DNA of 64,000 nucleotides, taken from contig CAJXNM010000003.1 in the NCBI GenBank assembly GCA_913057135.1, forward strand, positions 36,672 to 100,671. Reading direction: 5' to 3'. The stretch is from an uncultured Halieaceae bacterium. Its GTDB lineage: Bacteria; Pseudomonadota; Gammaproteobacteria; Pseudomonadales; Halieaceae. Each line of letters begins with the position of its first letter. The stretch's first letter is position 1. Both the position numbers and the translations under genes were made by a program. The notes under the pieces are model-generated. The model was not told the DNA's origin. It did no database searches and saw only the letters and a program-made list of their open reading frames with translations. Of the stretch, positions 41,524 to 49,902 are shown one piece after another.

Positions 41524-42066
41524 GTGAGCATCCAAAGATCAACCATTACCGTTCTGTTGTGCCTGTTACTAGTGGCGGGTTGTGCTACGACACCTATTAA
41601 TGAGCCCCACCAAGGCAAAGTCCCCTCGGAGACAGCATCGCCCTGGCGTGTCGCTGGCAAGGCCCTTGTCAGCTCAGCATCGGGAGGCAATACCTTCAAT
41701 CTTACTTGGCAGCGGCTCGCTCCCGATCGCGACAACTTGGGCATTTCAGGTCCCCTCGGATTTGGACATGTCCGTCTTGAGAGGGATGGCACTGAAGTGG
41801 TTTGGCGGGACGATGGCCGCACCAGACCACTCCATGAACTTGGATTGACGGAATCATCCTTAGCCGCCATCGAGATGTTGCCATTGCATCGAACGGGTGA
41901 TTGGCTGATTGGCCACCCTCAGTCTCAGGTCAGCGGGTGGCTTGTCGACGTCACCGATTGGCAGGTGGTCGATGGATGGCGCGTGCCACGTAAACTCACC
42001 ATGAAGCATCATGACTACGTGGTCACCATTGTGCTACTCGACTGGCAGTTGGAGGCTTTAAAGTGA
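41524..42066 (+). CDS. lolB: Outer-membrane lipoprotein receptor LolB
   Basis: Accepts lipoproteins from LolA and inserts them in the outer membrane; itself a lipoprotein. The GTG start at 41524 leads into a signal peptide with lipobox LLVAGC. The beta half-barrel domain follows, with WRVAGKALVSSASGGNTFNLTWQR and GWLVDVTDWQVVDGWRVPRKLTM. At 180 residues it is a bit short, as usual outside Enterobacteria. It overlaps ispE (TGATG). Confidence 0.88.
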   Translation: MSIQRSTITVLLCLLLVAGCATTPINEPHQGKVPSETASPWRVAGKALVSSASGGNTFNLTWQRLAPDRDNLGISGPLGFGHVRLERDGTEVVWRDDGRTRPLHELGLTESSLAAIEMLPLHRTGDWLIGHPQSQVSGWLVDVTDWQVVDGWRVPRKLTMKHHDYVVTIVLLDWQLEALK

Positions 42067-42935
42067 TGCCTGCGCCCACCCGAATCTACAGGGTGCTATC
42101 CCCCGCCAAACTCAACCTGTTCTTACACGTCACAGGGCGGCGCCAAGACGGCTATCACTCACTGCAAACCCTTTTTCAGTTATTGGACTGGGGTGACGAG
42201 ATGACGTTTGAAACGACGCAGCCCAGTGGCGATGTCACCCTGCGGAGTGCCATCGCAGGGGTCGACCCCGAGGACAACTTGATTCTGCGCGCAGCCGTAT
42301 TGCTAAAAGCCGAACTGCTCAACCGCAACATAGAACCCCGCTGCGGCGTTGCAATCACTGTAAAGAAGAACATTCCAATGGGCGGTGGCTTGGGCGGCGG
42401 TAGCTCTAACGCGGGCACCACCCTCAGGATACTCAATCAACTTTGGCAGTCACCTCTCAACGACAAGCAGCTGGCACAACTGGCACTGCGATTAGGTGCA
42501 GACGTACCTGTGTTTACCATGGGCCAGAGCGCTTGGGCCGAGGGGGTTGGAGAACAACTGAAACCCGTTGATCTACCGGAAAAATGGTATGTTGTCATCA
42601 ACCCCCACTGTCATGTGAGTACTGCCGAAATATTCTCTGCACCGGAATTGACACGGGACACACCCGCGATCACAATGTCGGCCTTTTTCGCGGGGCAGAT
42701 CCGTAACGACCTCCAACCGGTGGTGACGGCGCGATACCCCGCGGTAAAACGGGCGCTGACGCTTCTTGAAGCATCGGCCCCCTCAATGATGACCGGAAGC
42801 GGCGCTTGCGTTTTTGCCGCCTTCGACACTGAAGCCTCAGCGCGAGTAGCCGCCTCTGCGATGCCCAGCACCGTAGACGCCATAGTCGCCAGGGGCATCA
42901 ACCGAAGTCCGTCCATTATTGAGACACAAGACTGA
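42066..42935 (+). CDS. ispE: 4-diphosphocytidyl-2-C-methyl-D-erythritol kinase
   Basis: GHMP-family kinase of the MEP isoprenoid pathway. The start has SPAKLNLFLHVTGRRQDGYHSL, the glycine-rich ATP loop is PMGGGLGGGSSNAG, and the C-terminal GHMP motif is MMTGSGACVFAAF. About 289 residues, normal length. ATG at 42066 overlaps the lolB stop; a GTG one codon earlier is an alternative. Confidence 0.95.
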   Translation: MPAPTRIYRVLSPAKLNLFLHVTGRRQDGYHSLQTLFQLLDWGDEMTFETTQPSGDVTLRSAIAGVDPEDNLILRAAVLLKAELLNRNIEPRCGVAITVKKNIPMGGGLGGGSSNAGTTLRILNQLWQSPLNDKQLAQLALRLGADVPVFTMGQSAWAEGVGEQLKPVDLPEKWYVVINPHCHVSTAEIFSAPELTRDTPAITMSAFFAGQIRNDLQPVVTARYPAVKRALTLLEASAPSMMTGSGACVFAAFDTEASARVAASAMPSTVDAIVARGINRSPSIIETQD

Positions 42936-42949
42936 ACAACGCTTTTTCT

Positions 42950-43024
42950 TGGGGTGTCGCCAAGTGGCAAGGCAGCGGGTTTTGATCCCGCCATTCGCAG
43001 GTTCGAATCCTGCCACCCCAGCCA
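42950..43024 (+). tRNA. tRNA-Gln (anticodon TTG)
   Basis: Complete cloverleaf of 75 nt including the encoded CCA. Acceptor TGGGGTG pairs with CACCCCA, the anticodon stem GCGGG/CCCGC holds the loop TTTTGAT, and the T arm is GCAGG-TTCGAAT-CCTGC. It lies between ispE and prs, as in most gammaproteobacteria. Confidence 0.97.
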
Positions 43025-43048
43025 TTTTCAAACTGCGAGGCGCAGGTC

Positions 43049-43996
43049 ATGTCATCCAAGATGATGGTATTCACGGGAAATGCAAATCCCGAACTCGCGC
43101 AGCGTGTTGCCGATCGACTCTACCTTAACCTGGGCGACGCCAACGTCAGCAAATTTTCTGACGGCGAGATTACCATTGAGTTGAACGAAAACGTCCGTGG
43201 CAAAGATGTATTCGTTCTGCAGAGCACCTGCTACCCCACCAACGACAACCTCATGGAGCTGCTGCTCATTATCGACGGGCTGCGGCGCGCATCGGCAGCA
43301 AGAATTACGGCGGTGGTTCCTTATTTCGGCTACGCTCGGCAGGATCGTCGAGTGCGCTCAGCACGTGTGCCCATCTCAGCCAAAGTTGTCGCGGATATGA
43401 TGGTGGCTGTGGGCGTTGATCGCGTGCTCACCGTCGATTTGCACGCAGAACAAATCCAAGGGTTCTTTGCTTGCCCGGTCGACAACGTTTACGCCTCGAC
43501 CATCCTGAACAACGATATTGTGCGTTGCGGCTACGAAGACCTTATTGTGGTCTCGCCGGATATAGGGGGTGTTGTTCGCGCCCGAGCCATTGCCAAACAA
43601 CTCGACGATGCTGATCTCGCCATCATCGATAAGCGCCGACCGCGCGCCAACGAAGCCCAGGTAATGAATCTTATCGGCGACGTAGAGGGCCGTACCTGCA
43701 TTTTGGTTGACGACTTGGTCGATACCGCCGGTACCCTATGTGCCGCAGCCAGCGCATTAAAAGGCCGAGGCGCAACCAAGGTAGTCGCTTACTGTACCCA
43801 TGCCGTGCTGTCTGGCAAAGCGCTGGACAATATCGCCAGCTCGCAGCTCGACGAGTTGGTCGTCACCGACACCATCCCGCTGTCGGATGAAGCCAAGCAA
43901 TTACAGATCCGCCAACTAACCATTGCCGACCTACTGGCGGAGTCTATCCGACGCGTCAGCAACGAAGAATCCATTAGCGCACTGTTCGACGAGTAA
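43049..43996 (+). CDS. prs: Ribose-phosphate pyrophosphokinase
   Basis: Makes PRPP from ribose 5-phosphate and ATP, feeding histidine, nucleotide and NAD synthesis. The family regions are [20 protein letters not shown], the catalytic flexible-loop region [19 protein letters not shown], and the PRPP-binding loop [10 protein letters not shown]. At 315 residues it has normal length. A GAGG lies 8 nt before the ATG. Confidence 0.97.
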   Translation: MSSKMMVFTGNANPELAQRVADRLYLNLGDANVSKFSDGEITIELNENVRGKDVFVLQSTCYPTNDNLMELLLIIDGLRRASAARITAVVPYFGYARQDRRVRSARVPISAKVVADMMVAVGVDRVLTVDLHAEQIQGFFACPVDNVYASTILNNDIVRCGYEDLIVVSPDIGGVVRARAIAKQLDDADLAIIDKRRPRANEAQVMNLIGDVEGRTCILVDDLVDTAGTLCAAASALKGRGATKVVAYCTHAVLSGKALDNIASSQLDELVVTDTIPLSDEAKQLQIRQLTIADLLAESIRRVSNEESISALFDE

Positions 43997-44071
43997 GTCT
44001 GTCGATCAGTGTAAACCCACCCATCACCGAGCCGGTCGCAAGCGACGTGATGTTGAACAAGGAGACAGACC

Positions 44072-44707
44072 ATGTCTGAATCTTTTGAGATCCAAGCCGA
44101 AGTGCGGGTCGACGAAGGGAAAGGTGCGAGCCGCCGCCTCCGTCGCCTCGAAGGTAAAACCCCCGCCGTTATTTATGGCGGTCAAAAGCCTGCGCGCAGC
44201 ATTAGCCTGATCCGCAAGGATCTTGAGAAAATGCTGGAGAATGAAGCGTTCTACACCGCTTTGTTGACGATCAATGTCGATGGCGAGACCGAAACCGCCA
44301 TTCTCAAGGACCTACAGCGTCATCCAGCGAAAGGCTTCACGATGCATGCAGATTTCATGCGCATTGAAGCGAATAAAGCCATCAAAGTGCACGTCCCGCT
44401 GCACTTTATCAACGAAGATAAGTGTGAAGGCGTGAAAGTGGGTGGAGGTATTGTGCAACACCAAGCCACTGACATCGAAGTCCAGTGTCTACCCAACGAT
44501 ATCCCAGAGTTTATCGAGGTCGACATGCTAAACGTGGGCTTGGGTGAAATTGTTCACTTGAGCGATCTAACCCTGCCAGAAGGGGTCGTCTCGACCGCAT
44601 TAGCACTAGGCGAGGACCACGACTTAGCCTTGGCATCGGTCATTGCACCACGTGGCACCAAGGCAGACGCCGCTGCCGATGCCGCCGAAGGCGGCGCAGA
44701 AGAGTAA
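44072..44707 (+). CDS. rplY: 50S ribosomal protein L25, long Ctc form
   Basis: 5S rRNA-binding ribosomal protein with the extra C-terminal Ctc/TL5 domain. The N-terminal domain has [22 protein letters not shown]; the C-terminal domain has [20 protein letters not shown]. An acidic Ala-rich tail ends the protein at 211 residues. AAGGAG lies 8 nt before the ATG. It is in the usual order prs-rplY-pth-ychF. Confidence 0.96.
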   Translation: MSESFEIQAEVRVDEGKGASRRLRRLEGKTPAVIYGGQKPARSISLIRKDLEKMLENEAFYTALLTINVDGETETAILKDLQRHPAKGFTMHADFMRIEANKAIKVHVPLHFINEDKCEGVKVGGGIVQHQATDIEVQCLPNDIPEFIEVDMLNVGLGEIVHLSDLTLPEGVVSTALALGEDHDLALASVIAPRGTKADAAADAAEGGAEE

Positions 44708-44721
44708 GGCTGGGCACTGTC

Positions 44722-45321
44722 GTGGCTGAGATCCGGCTTATTGTCGGGCTTGGCAATCCTGGCAGCGAGTACGAAGGCACCCGACATAACGCGGGTGCCT
44801 TTTTCGTTGAGGAGCTAGCCCGGCAAGGTGGCGCAGAGTTACGCCCTGATGCGAAGTTCTTTGGCAGTACTGCACGCGTTCATTTTGCCGGTTACGACCT
44901 TCGGCTGTTAATACCGAGCACGTTTATGAACCGTAGTGGCAGAGCAGTGGCCGCGATGGCGACATTTTTTCGCATCGAACCCGAGCAGATATTAGTGGCG
45001 CACGATGAACTGGATATCGCCCCTGGACTTGCGCGTTTCAAGCAGGGAGGCGGCCACGGCGGCCATAACGGGTTGCGAGATATCATCCCTGCGCTCTCGG
45101 GTAACAACAACTTTCATCGATTACGCATTGGCATTGGCCATCCGGGCCACGCGAGTAAAGTATCAGGTTACGTTCTGTCTAAGCCGAGTAAGTCCGAGCG
45201 CCAAATGATTGATGACATCATTGATGAAGCAATACGTGCGTTGCCACTGCTGCTGGCGGGTGATGAAGTAAAAGCAAAAACGCGACTTCACAGTATCAAC
45301 GCAGCTGAAGCGAACCACTAA
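44722..45321 (+). CDS. pth: Peptidyl-tRNA hydrolase
   Basis: Recycles peptidyl-tRNA dropped from ribosomes. The catalytic histidine is in [10 protein letters not shown] (H22); other conserved parts are [18 protein letters not shown] and [12 protein letters not shown]. The start is GTG. At 199 residues it has normal length. Confidence 0.96.
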   Translation: MAEIRLIVGLGNPGSEYEGTRHNAGAFFVEELARQGGAELRPDAKFFGSTARVHFAGYDLRLLIPSTFMNRSGRAVAAMATFFRIEPEQILVAHDELDIAPGLARFKQGGGHGGHNGLRDIIPALSGNNNFHRLRIGIGHPGHASKVSGYVLSKPSKSERQMIDDIIDEAIRALPLLLAGDEVKAKTRLHSINAAEANH

Positions 45322-45335
45322 CACAAGGACTTAGC

Positions 45336-46430
45336 ATGGGCATTAAATGTGGCATCGTCGGCTTACCAAATGTTGGTAAATCGACCCTGTTCAACGCGCT
45401 AACGCAGGCGGGTATTGATGCGGAGAATTTCCCTTTCTGCACCATCGAGCCGAACGCTGGGGTGGTTCCAATCCCCGACCCCAGGCAAGACCGTATCGCT
45501 GCCATAGTGAAGCCCGAGCGGGAGATAGCAGCGACCATGGAGTTCGTCGATATTGCGGGGCTTGTTGCTGGGGCTTCAAAAGGTGAAGGTCTAGGCAACC
45601 AGTTTCTAGCAAATATTCGAGAGACCGATGCCATCGCTCACGTGGTTCGTTGTTTCGAGGATCCTAATGTCATACACGTCGCTAACCACATCGACCCTAT
45701 CGCTGATATCGAGACCATTAACACTGAACTGGCTCTTGCCGACCTAGAATCTTGCGAAAAACAGCTGAGTAAGGTGGTCCGTACTGCAAAAAGTGGTGAT
45801 AAAGAGGCCGTTGCTCTAAAAGCACTGCTGGAGAACAAGCTGCTGCCACAACTCAATGAAGCTCAACCCATTCGCGCTCTGACTCTAGATGACAATGAGA
45901 GCGCATTGGTGAGATCACTCCACCTGCTGACAACCAAGCCCACCATGTATATCGCGAACGTTGCCGAAGATGGTTTTGATGACAATCCACACCTAGCGGC
46001 TGTCCAAAAACTCGCCGCCAACGAAGGGGCTGAAGTGGTCGCCATCTGTAACAAGCTCGAGTCGGAAATCGTCGAGCTTGAAGATGATGAGAAAAGTGAT
46101 TTTCTTGCGGAAATGGGCATGACAGAGCCTGGCTTAAACCGCGTTATTCGGGCCGGATACCAACTGCTGAGACTTCAGACCTACTTCACTGCGGGTGTCA
46201 AAGAAGTGCGCGCATGGACCGTGAAAGTGGGCGCCACAGCCCCAGAGGCCGCGGGCGTCATTCACACGGACTTCCAAAAAGGCTTCATTCGTGCAGAGGT
46301 GGTGGGTTACGACGATTTCATTGCCCACAACGGCGAGCAGGGCGCCAAAGATGCCGGCCGCTGGCGGTTAGAGGGCAAAGACTATGTCTTGCAAGATGGC
46401 GACGTGATTCATTTCCGATTTAACGTGTAA
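45336..46430 (+). CDS. ychF: Redox-regulated ATPase YchF (OBG family)
   Basis: Obg-family P-loop protein that binds ATP rather than GTP and associates with ribosomes. The G1 motif is GLPNVGKST, followed by FCTIEPNAG and the G3 region [21 protein letters not shown] helical insert and a C-terminal TGS domain ([14 protein letters not shown]) complete the 364 residues, the normal length. It is the last gene of the prs-rplY-pth-ychF row and the last core protein gene before the island. Confidence 0.96.
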   Translation: MGIKCGIVGLPNVGKSTLFNALTQAGIDAENFPFCTIEPNAGVVPIPDPRQDRIAAIVKPEREIAATMEFVDIAGLVAGASKGEGLGNQFLANIRETDAIAHVVRCFEDPNVIHVANHIDPIADIETINTELALADLESCEKQLSKVVRTAKSGDKEAVALKALLENKLLPQLNEAQPIRALTLDDNESALVRSLHLLTTKPTMYIANVAEDGFDDNPHLAAVQKLAANEGAEVVAICNKLESEIVELEDDEKSDFLAEMGMTEPGLNRVIRAGYQLLRLQTYFTAGVKEVRAWTVKVGATAPEAAGVIHTDFQKGFIRAEVVGYDDFIAHNGEQGAKDAGRWRLEGKDYVLQDGDVIHFRFNV

Positions 46431-46454
46431 AACCGGAGCGTGATCTCCTAATCG

Positions 46455-46483
46455 TTGACTTGAACTCAGGAGTTGTGCAGAAT
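46455..46483 (+). promoter_or_regulatory. Predicted promoter of tRNA-Met
   Basis: TTGACT (46455-46460) and CAGAAT (46478-46483) are 17 bp apart and followed by a GC-rich stretch (CGCCGCC) like the discriminator of stable-RNA promoters. The tRNA begins 57 bp further on. Confidence 0.45.
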
Positions 46484-46540
46484 CGCCGCCTCTTGAATTT
46501 GCGCGATTGCTGTTAGTGCAGTCGGCTATTCAGCGCTTGT

Positions 46541-46617
46541 GGCTACGTAGCTCAGTTGGTTAGAGCACAGCATTCATAATGCTGGGGTCGCTGGTTCAAG
46601 TCCAGCCGTAGCTACCA
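46541..46617 (+). tRNA. tRNA-Met (anticodon CAT, elongator type)
   Basis: Complete 77-nt cloverleaf with CCA: acceptor GGCTACG with CGTAGCT (a G-U at the first pair), D arm AGCTCAGTTGGTTAGAGC, anticodon loop around CAT, T arm CTGG-TTCAAGT-CCAG. It closely resembles the E. coli elongator tRNA-Met. Its 3' 52 bases are repeated exactly at 63684-63735, so it is the integration site of the island. The gene is intact because the repeat restores the 3' half. Confidence 0.96.
46566..46617 (+). repeat. Left attachment repeat (attL) within tRNA-Met
   Basis: 52 bp identical to 63684-63735, running from the anticodon stem (CACAGCATTCAT) to the CCA end. The match stops sharply on both sides (G versus A before, T versus C after). 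Confidence 0.95.
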
Positions 46618-46725
46618 TTCAAAAGCCAAAAAAATCAAACGCTTACGCCGCTTTTTAATCTGTTTAGTGCCCGCTTGATTATCGCAGGATTTTCTATACC
46701 CAGCCCGCACCCAACAATCGAGCAC

Positions 46726-46760
46726 AAAAAAGCCCGGCTTACGATCCACAGGTGCCGGGC
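46726..46760 (-). terminator. Intrinsic terminator facing left, without a gene
   Basis: On the minus strand GCCCGGC and GCCGGGC pair around a 15-nt loop and are followed by six T. No intact minus-strand gene leads into it, so it may be left over from a deleted gene, or it may shield tRNA-Met from antisense transcription from the island. The rest of 46618-46801 shows nothing else I can support. Confidence 0.6.
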
Positions 46761-46807
46761 CAACCCGCCGTCTCCACCAGAACCACCGCCCCAATCGAGG
46801 CAGGAGG

Positions 46808-47317
46808 AAGCCGCTAGCGGCGCTCGCACTTTCAACAGGCGTATCTGCGCTGGCCGAACATCAAGTGGGCGTCGGGTATTCAATGATTACCGTCGATGAT
46901 CTTGATGAGCTGGAGCTAGGTAGCTTTGGCATCGCTTACGAACACTACACACCAGGCGACTATTTGGGCCTTGAGATCGAAGCGTTTACTGGGGGTTCAG
47001 ACTCTGACAGTGCCGGAGGCATTGGCGTCAGCGTAGATGTTGACTACTACGTCACGGCGAAATTGAACGCAGGCATACCAATCGATAACCATTTCTTCTA
47101 CGTGTCTGTTGGTGGTGGCTACATTGGTGCGACCGCTTCAGGTTGTGCGTTTGGGTTTTGTGCGACAGAGGACGCAGACGGCTCAGGAGTCATCGCCGGT
47201 GTTGGTGCGAACTTCTAGATCACAGAGAGTTTTAGAGTAGACCTATCGTTCGACCGTGGTTTCCAAGATTTAGAGGATACAAATATTCTCACAGGCTCAC
47301 TGCGCTATCAGTTCTAA
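46808..47317 (+). pseudogene. Outer-membrane beta-barrel protein, start codon lost and in-frame TAG
   Basis: The frame encodes a signal peptide (KPLAALALSTGVSALA), mature start EHQVGVGYSMITVDD, and alternating beta-strand sequence such as YYVTAKLNAGIPI and HFFYVSVGGGYIGAT, typical of small OmpA/OmpX-like or opacity-type barrels. A TAG at 47216-47218 interrupts it after GVGANF. The same frame continues with ITESFRVDLSFDRGF and ends LRYQF then TAA, with the C-terminal Phe of outer-membrane proteins. At the 5' end a perfect AGGAGG (46802-46807) directly abuts the Lys codon of the signal peptide, with no start codon between or near. GTG at 46865 is the first start in frame and would drop the signal. 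About 169 codons in all. Confidence 0.8.
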
Positions 47318-47326
47318 AAACCCTAT

Positions 47327-47353
47327 GGGGGAGTTCCCTCCCCCTCTTTTTTT
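47327..47353 (+). terminator. Rho-independent terminator after the beta-barrel pseudogene
   Basis: GGGGGAG and CTCCCCC pair around a TTCC loop and are followed by TCTTTTTTT. It starts 10 bp after the original TAA stop of the barrel gene, showing that the gene once ended there and not at the internal TAG. Confidence 0.9.
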
Positions 47354-47518
47354 GTATCTATCCCGCGCCGAAAGCGCCTCTGAGACACATCGCCTCCCTC
47401 TCATGAGAATTTTAATCGTTGGTCAAAACCTGGGGCGTTAACCTAGTTGGATTGCGCTTGAAAGTGGTCTGCAATCTTCCTATGGTTACAACATGTGCCC
47501 ATGAATGGATGCCCTGCA

Positions 47519-48409
47519 ATGTTTTTCTCGCGAATGCGCCCGTTGGTAATAACGCTCTACACCCTCGCCATCGCAGCTTGCAGCGGAGGTGGAGATGGTG
47601 GAGGATCTTCGGGATCAAGTAGCGGTTCGAGTACTCCTCCACCCCCACCAGCCACCGAAACCATCCGTATCGACGATTCGGCTTACCGCGATTTTGAGGC
47701 TGGTGATCTATTGGTGTTCGATGTTGAGGCGGATGTTCAACAGTATCTCTTTGGGAGCGTATCCGCTGAAGAGGTCGTAGACACGACGTTTGAATACGAG
47801 CTCTTCAATACTGATTTTGTACCAAACCCGGGAGATCCGGATGCCTGGGCCAACGCAGAGATCTTCCTCATCCGAACTTCGACGGGCGAAGGCGAGTCAA
47901 GCTCTGAGTACGTGTATCAAACGGGTGCTCTCGTATACGACGTAGGCACGCCCGAGGGATTTTCCGTTTCTTATGATGGTGAAGAAGGCTTTTATGGCTC
48001 CATCCGATATCCTGAGCTGGTAGCTGGCACGAGTGTCGATCAGACCTCAGAACTACGAAGGAGAGATGATGGGTTTTTGCTATCTCGTCGGATCTCGACG
48101 TTTACAGTGTCCTCGCCAGAGGTGATAGAAACACCTGTCGGACGGATTGAGGCATTTCCTGTGACATTAGACGCCGAAGAGGAAGAGTATGAGCCCGGTA
48201 GCTTCACGGGCACGCCCATACTGAGTGCGACGCTCTCTGCACAGTACACTTATCACATACATCCCAAAATCGGAGTGATTTCGTGGACTGGTAACGAGCG
48301 CTATGACGATACGCCCTCCTCGGATGACAGCTTTGTCGAAATAACGCTTAACAAACATCTACTGCGCAGCGTGAATTTTCCGATTCCTAACCCCACGCCT
48401 GACAGTTAA
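47519..48409 (+). CDS. Putative lipoprotein, function unknown
   Basis: The signal peptide has the lipobox IAAC at the end of PLVITLYTLAIAAC, followed by a Gly/Ser/Pro linker (GGGDGGGSSGSSSG, then a run of Pro). The remaining 250 residues are acidic and beta-rich, with no family I recognise. The start is uncertain among ATG at 47501, 47519 and 47534; 47519 gives a usual signal with a basic n-region. It is followed 18 bp later by the zinc-ribbon gene in the same direction. About 296 residues. Confidence 0.65.
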   Translation: MFFSRMRPLVITLYTLAIAACSGGGDGGGSSGSSSGSSTPPPPPATETIRIDDSAYRDFEAGDLLVFDVEADVQQYLFGSVSAEEVVDTTFEYELFNTDFVPNPGDPDAWANAEIFLIRTSTGEGESSSEYVYQTGALVYDVGTPEGFSVSYDGEEGFYGSIRYPELVAGTSVDQTSELRRRDDGFLLSRRISTFTVSSPEVIETPVGRIEAFPVTLDAEEEEYEPGSFTGTPILSATLSAQYTYHIHPKIGVISWTGNERYDDTPSSDDSFVEITLNKHLLRSVNFPIPNPTPDS

Positions 48410-48427
48410 AAGCAAGATATACATTCC

Positions 48428-49027
48428 ATGGGTTTGATCAATTGCGCCGCCTGCGGTACTCAAGTTAGCGATCAGGCGAGAATATGTGTTCGGTGCGGTC
48501 ACCCACTTAAGACGTCAGGCGGGACACAGTTCGTTTGGATCACTCTTGTTGCGTTGGTTCTCATAACTGCGGGTGTGGCAGTGAACAAAATGATGCCACC
48601 TGAGACCTTAGATGAGGTTCTTGAAGCGATAGCTGCCGTGACCAATTCGACAGAGCAAGATACCGAAAACGCTGATGAGCAAGCATTCAAGCCAAAGTTT
48701 TTGCGTGGTAAAGCACTGCATAAAGAGCTCACGGCTTACACGATGAGGCTTAACCGGTTGACCCCCTTTAAGCCTAACGAGATGGTTACATTACAGCGGG
48801 TAACTTTTGAGCGGAAACCGCCAGCCCTAGTATTCGAATATGAAATGAATGCAATGGCATCCAAGCGCACAGTGAATCTAAAATCCATACATCCTCTACT
48901 TATGCAACGGTATTGCACAGATCCAGAAATATCGATTGCTAGCTACAACGGCGTAGCGGTTACGTGGCGGTACTACAAGGCAGGTCACATGATCCATACC
49001 CACACCATCACACGATGCGAGCAATAA
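48428..49027 (+). CDS. Zinc-ribbon membrane protein, function unknown
   Basis: The N-terminus is a short zinc ribbon with CAACG and CVRCG (two CxxC pairs) and a following HPL, as in the DUF-type zinc-ribbon anchors. One membrane helix follows (FVWITLVALVLITAGVAV), then an acidic linker and a C-terminal domain of about 110 residues ending RCEQ. That end domain has a single Cys-containing PLLMQRYC stretch and GVAVTWRYYKAGHMIHTHTI, resembling small periplasmic beta domains. The likely topology is ribbon in the cytoplasm and domain outside. Its 3' end overlaps the next gene by 13 bp, so they are probably coupled. Confidence 0.65.
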   Translation: MGLINCAACGTQVSDQARICVRCGHPLKTSGGTQFVWITLVALVLITAGVAVNKMMPPETLDEVLEAIAAVTNSTEQDTENADEQAFKPKFLRGKALHKELTAYTMRLNRLTPFKPNEMVTLQRVTFERKPPALVFEYEMNAMASKRTVNLKSIHPLLMQRYCTDPEISIASYNGVAVTWRYYKAGHMIHTHTITRCEQ

Positions 49028-49902
49028 TTGGCTTAACGTTGCTACTTCTGACGGCTCCCAGTCTAGGAGATGGGCGTCCGAAGCCAGGGACATGGCTTTA
49101 TACTCACAAAAGCTACAATGATATTGCACTAGTCCGCATCCTGAATCGCGGACCAGTTGCTGTGATTCGATTGACTACCAATGGCTATTTGGGCCGCATT
49201 AGCGTCAAAAACCGTTCAAAAGAACTCCTAAAGACCAGCTACCGAGACAATATTTTAACAGTCTACGATGGGCGGTTTTCTCCAATGATGACCTTGAGTC
49301 TCGATGACTCGGGGAGACGTCTCACGGGTAAAATGACCAATGCCGATGGCGGCGGAGCCGTAGAGTTAAGCTACAGAGGCCCAATAGAGCATACCGAAGA
49401 CCTATATCAGCTATGTATGACCGGTGGTTCGTATCAGTGCCGAAATGTCGGACAGGGTCAATCATGCGGATATCCATACATTAGGCAATCGAAATCATCT
49501 TTCCTGAACCAGGATCGTTGTGAACATCGCCTAGAGATAGCTGTTCTGGGTAGCGGTCACAAAGCGCCGGACGAAGAATTACCAAAGGCCGGTTGGGCTG
49601 TCGGTCGAAAGTGCGATGAGTGGTGGATGGGGGGGTCCAATTTAGTCGGCGATGACCCTGTTCCCATTAAATTGATCAACGATACGTCGAAAACATTGAG
49701 ACTTGCTTACATCACGCCAAATGAGGACGCGCGGGCTTTCTCTCAGCAGGGACCTGGCGGTTATTGGTCTATCTCCTCATACAAGCGCGGGGCAAAGTTC
49801 TTCATATTGGATACAGAGCGACGCGAATGCGTTGACATTTGGAAGATCCCACGACGGACCGTAGCCAACTCGACATACCGGTTATCTGAGGTCTTGCGAT
49901 AG
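49015..49902 (+). CDS. Secreted protein of unknown family, paralogue of the facing gene
   Basis: Signal peptide MRAIIGLTLLLLTAPSLG, then about 278 residues with six or more Cys in the periplasm. The middle holds DLYQLCMTGGSYQCRNVGQGQSCG, and the C-terminal domain begins KLINDTSKTLRLAYI and ends TYRLSEVLR. The minus-strand gene at 49882-50739 has the matching blocks DIYQICSEPG, YQCVNVGQGQACG, YVENDTDSDVAVGYV and LRLSQDLR, so the two are paralogues with weak overall identity. I know of no named family with this pattern. The ATG at 49015 is chosen because it starts the signal peptide; it lies within the 3' end of the zinc-ribbon gene. Confidence 0.65.
   Translation: MRAIIGLTLLLLTAPSLGDGRPKPGTWLYTHKSYNDIALVRILNRGPVAVIRLTTNGYLGRISVKNRSKELLKTSYRDNILTVYDGRFSPMMTLSLDDSGRRLTGKMTNADGGGAVELSYRGPIEHTEDLYQLCMTGGSYQCRNVGQGQSCGYPYIRQSKSSFLNQDRCEHRLEIAVLGSGHKAPDEELPKAGWAVGRKCDEWWMGGSNLVGDDPVPIKLINDTSKTLRLAYITPNEDARAFSQQGPGGYWSISSYKRGAKFFILDTERRECVDIWKIPRRTVANSTYRLSEVLR

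Noticed and set aside
46635..46883. Minus-strand open frame with Gly-rich stretch near the island edge
   Set aside because: It spans the tRNA side, the orphan terminator and the barrel signal peptide in antisense, and has no ribosome site or family resemblance.
47216..47218. Programmed UAG readthrough or pyrrolysine in the barrel gene
   Set aside because: The gene also lacks a start codon and another cargo gene has a TAA instead, so ordinary decay is simpler.
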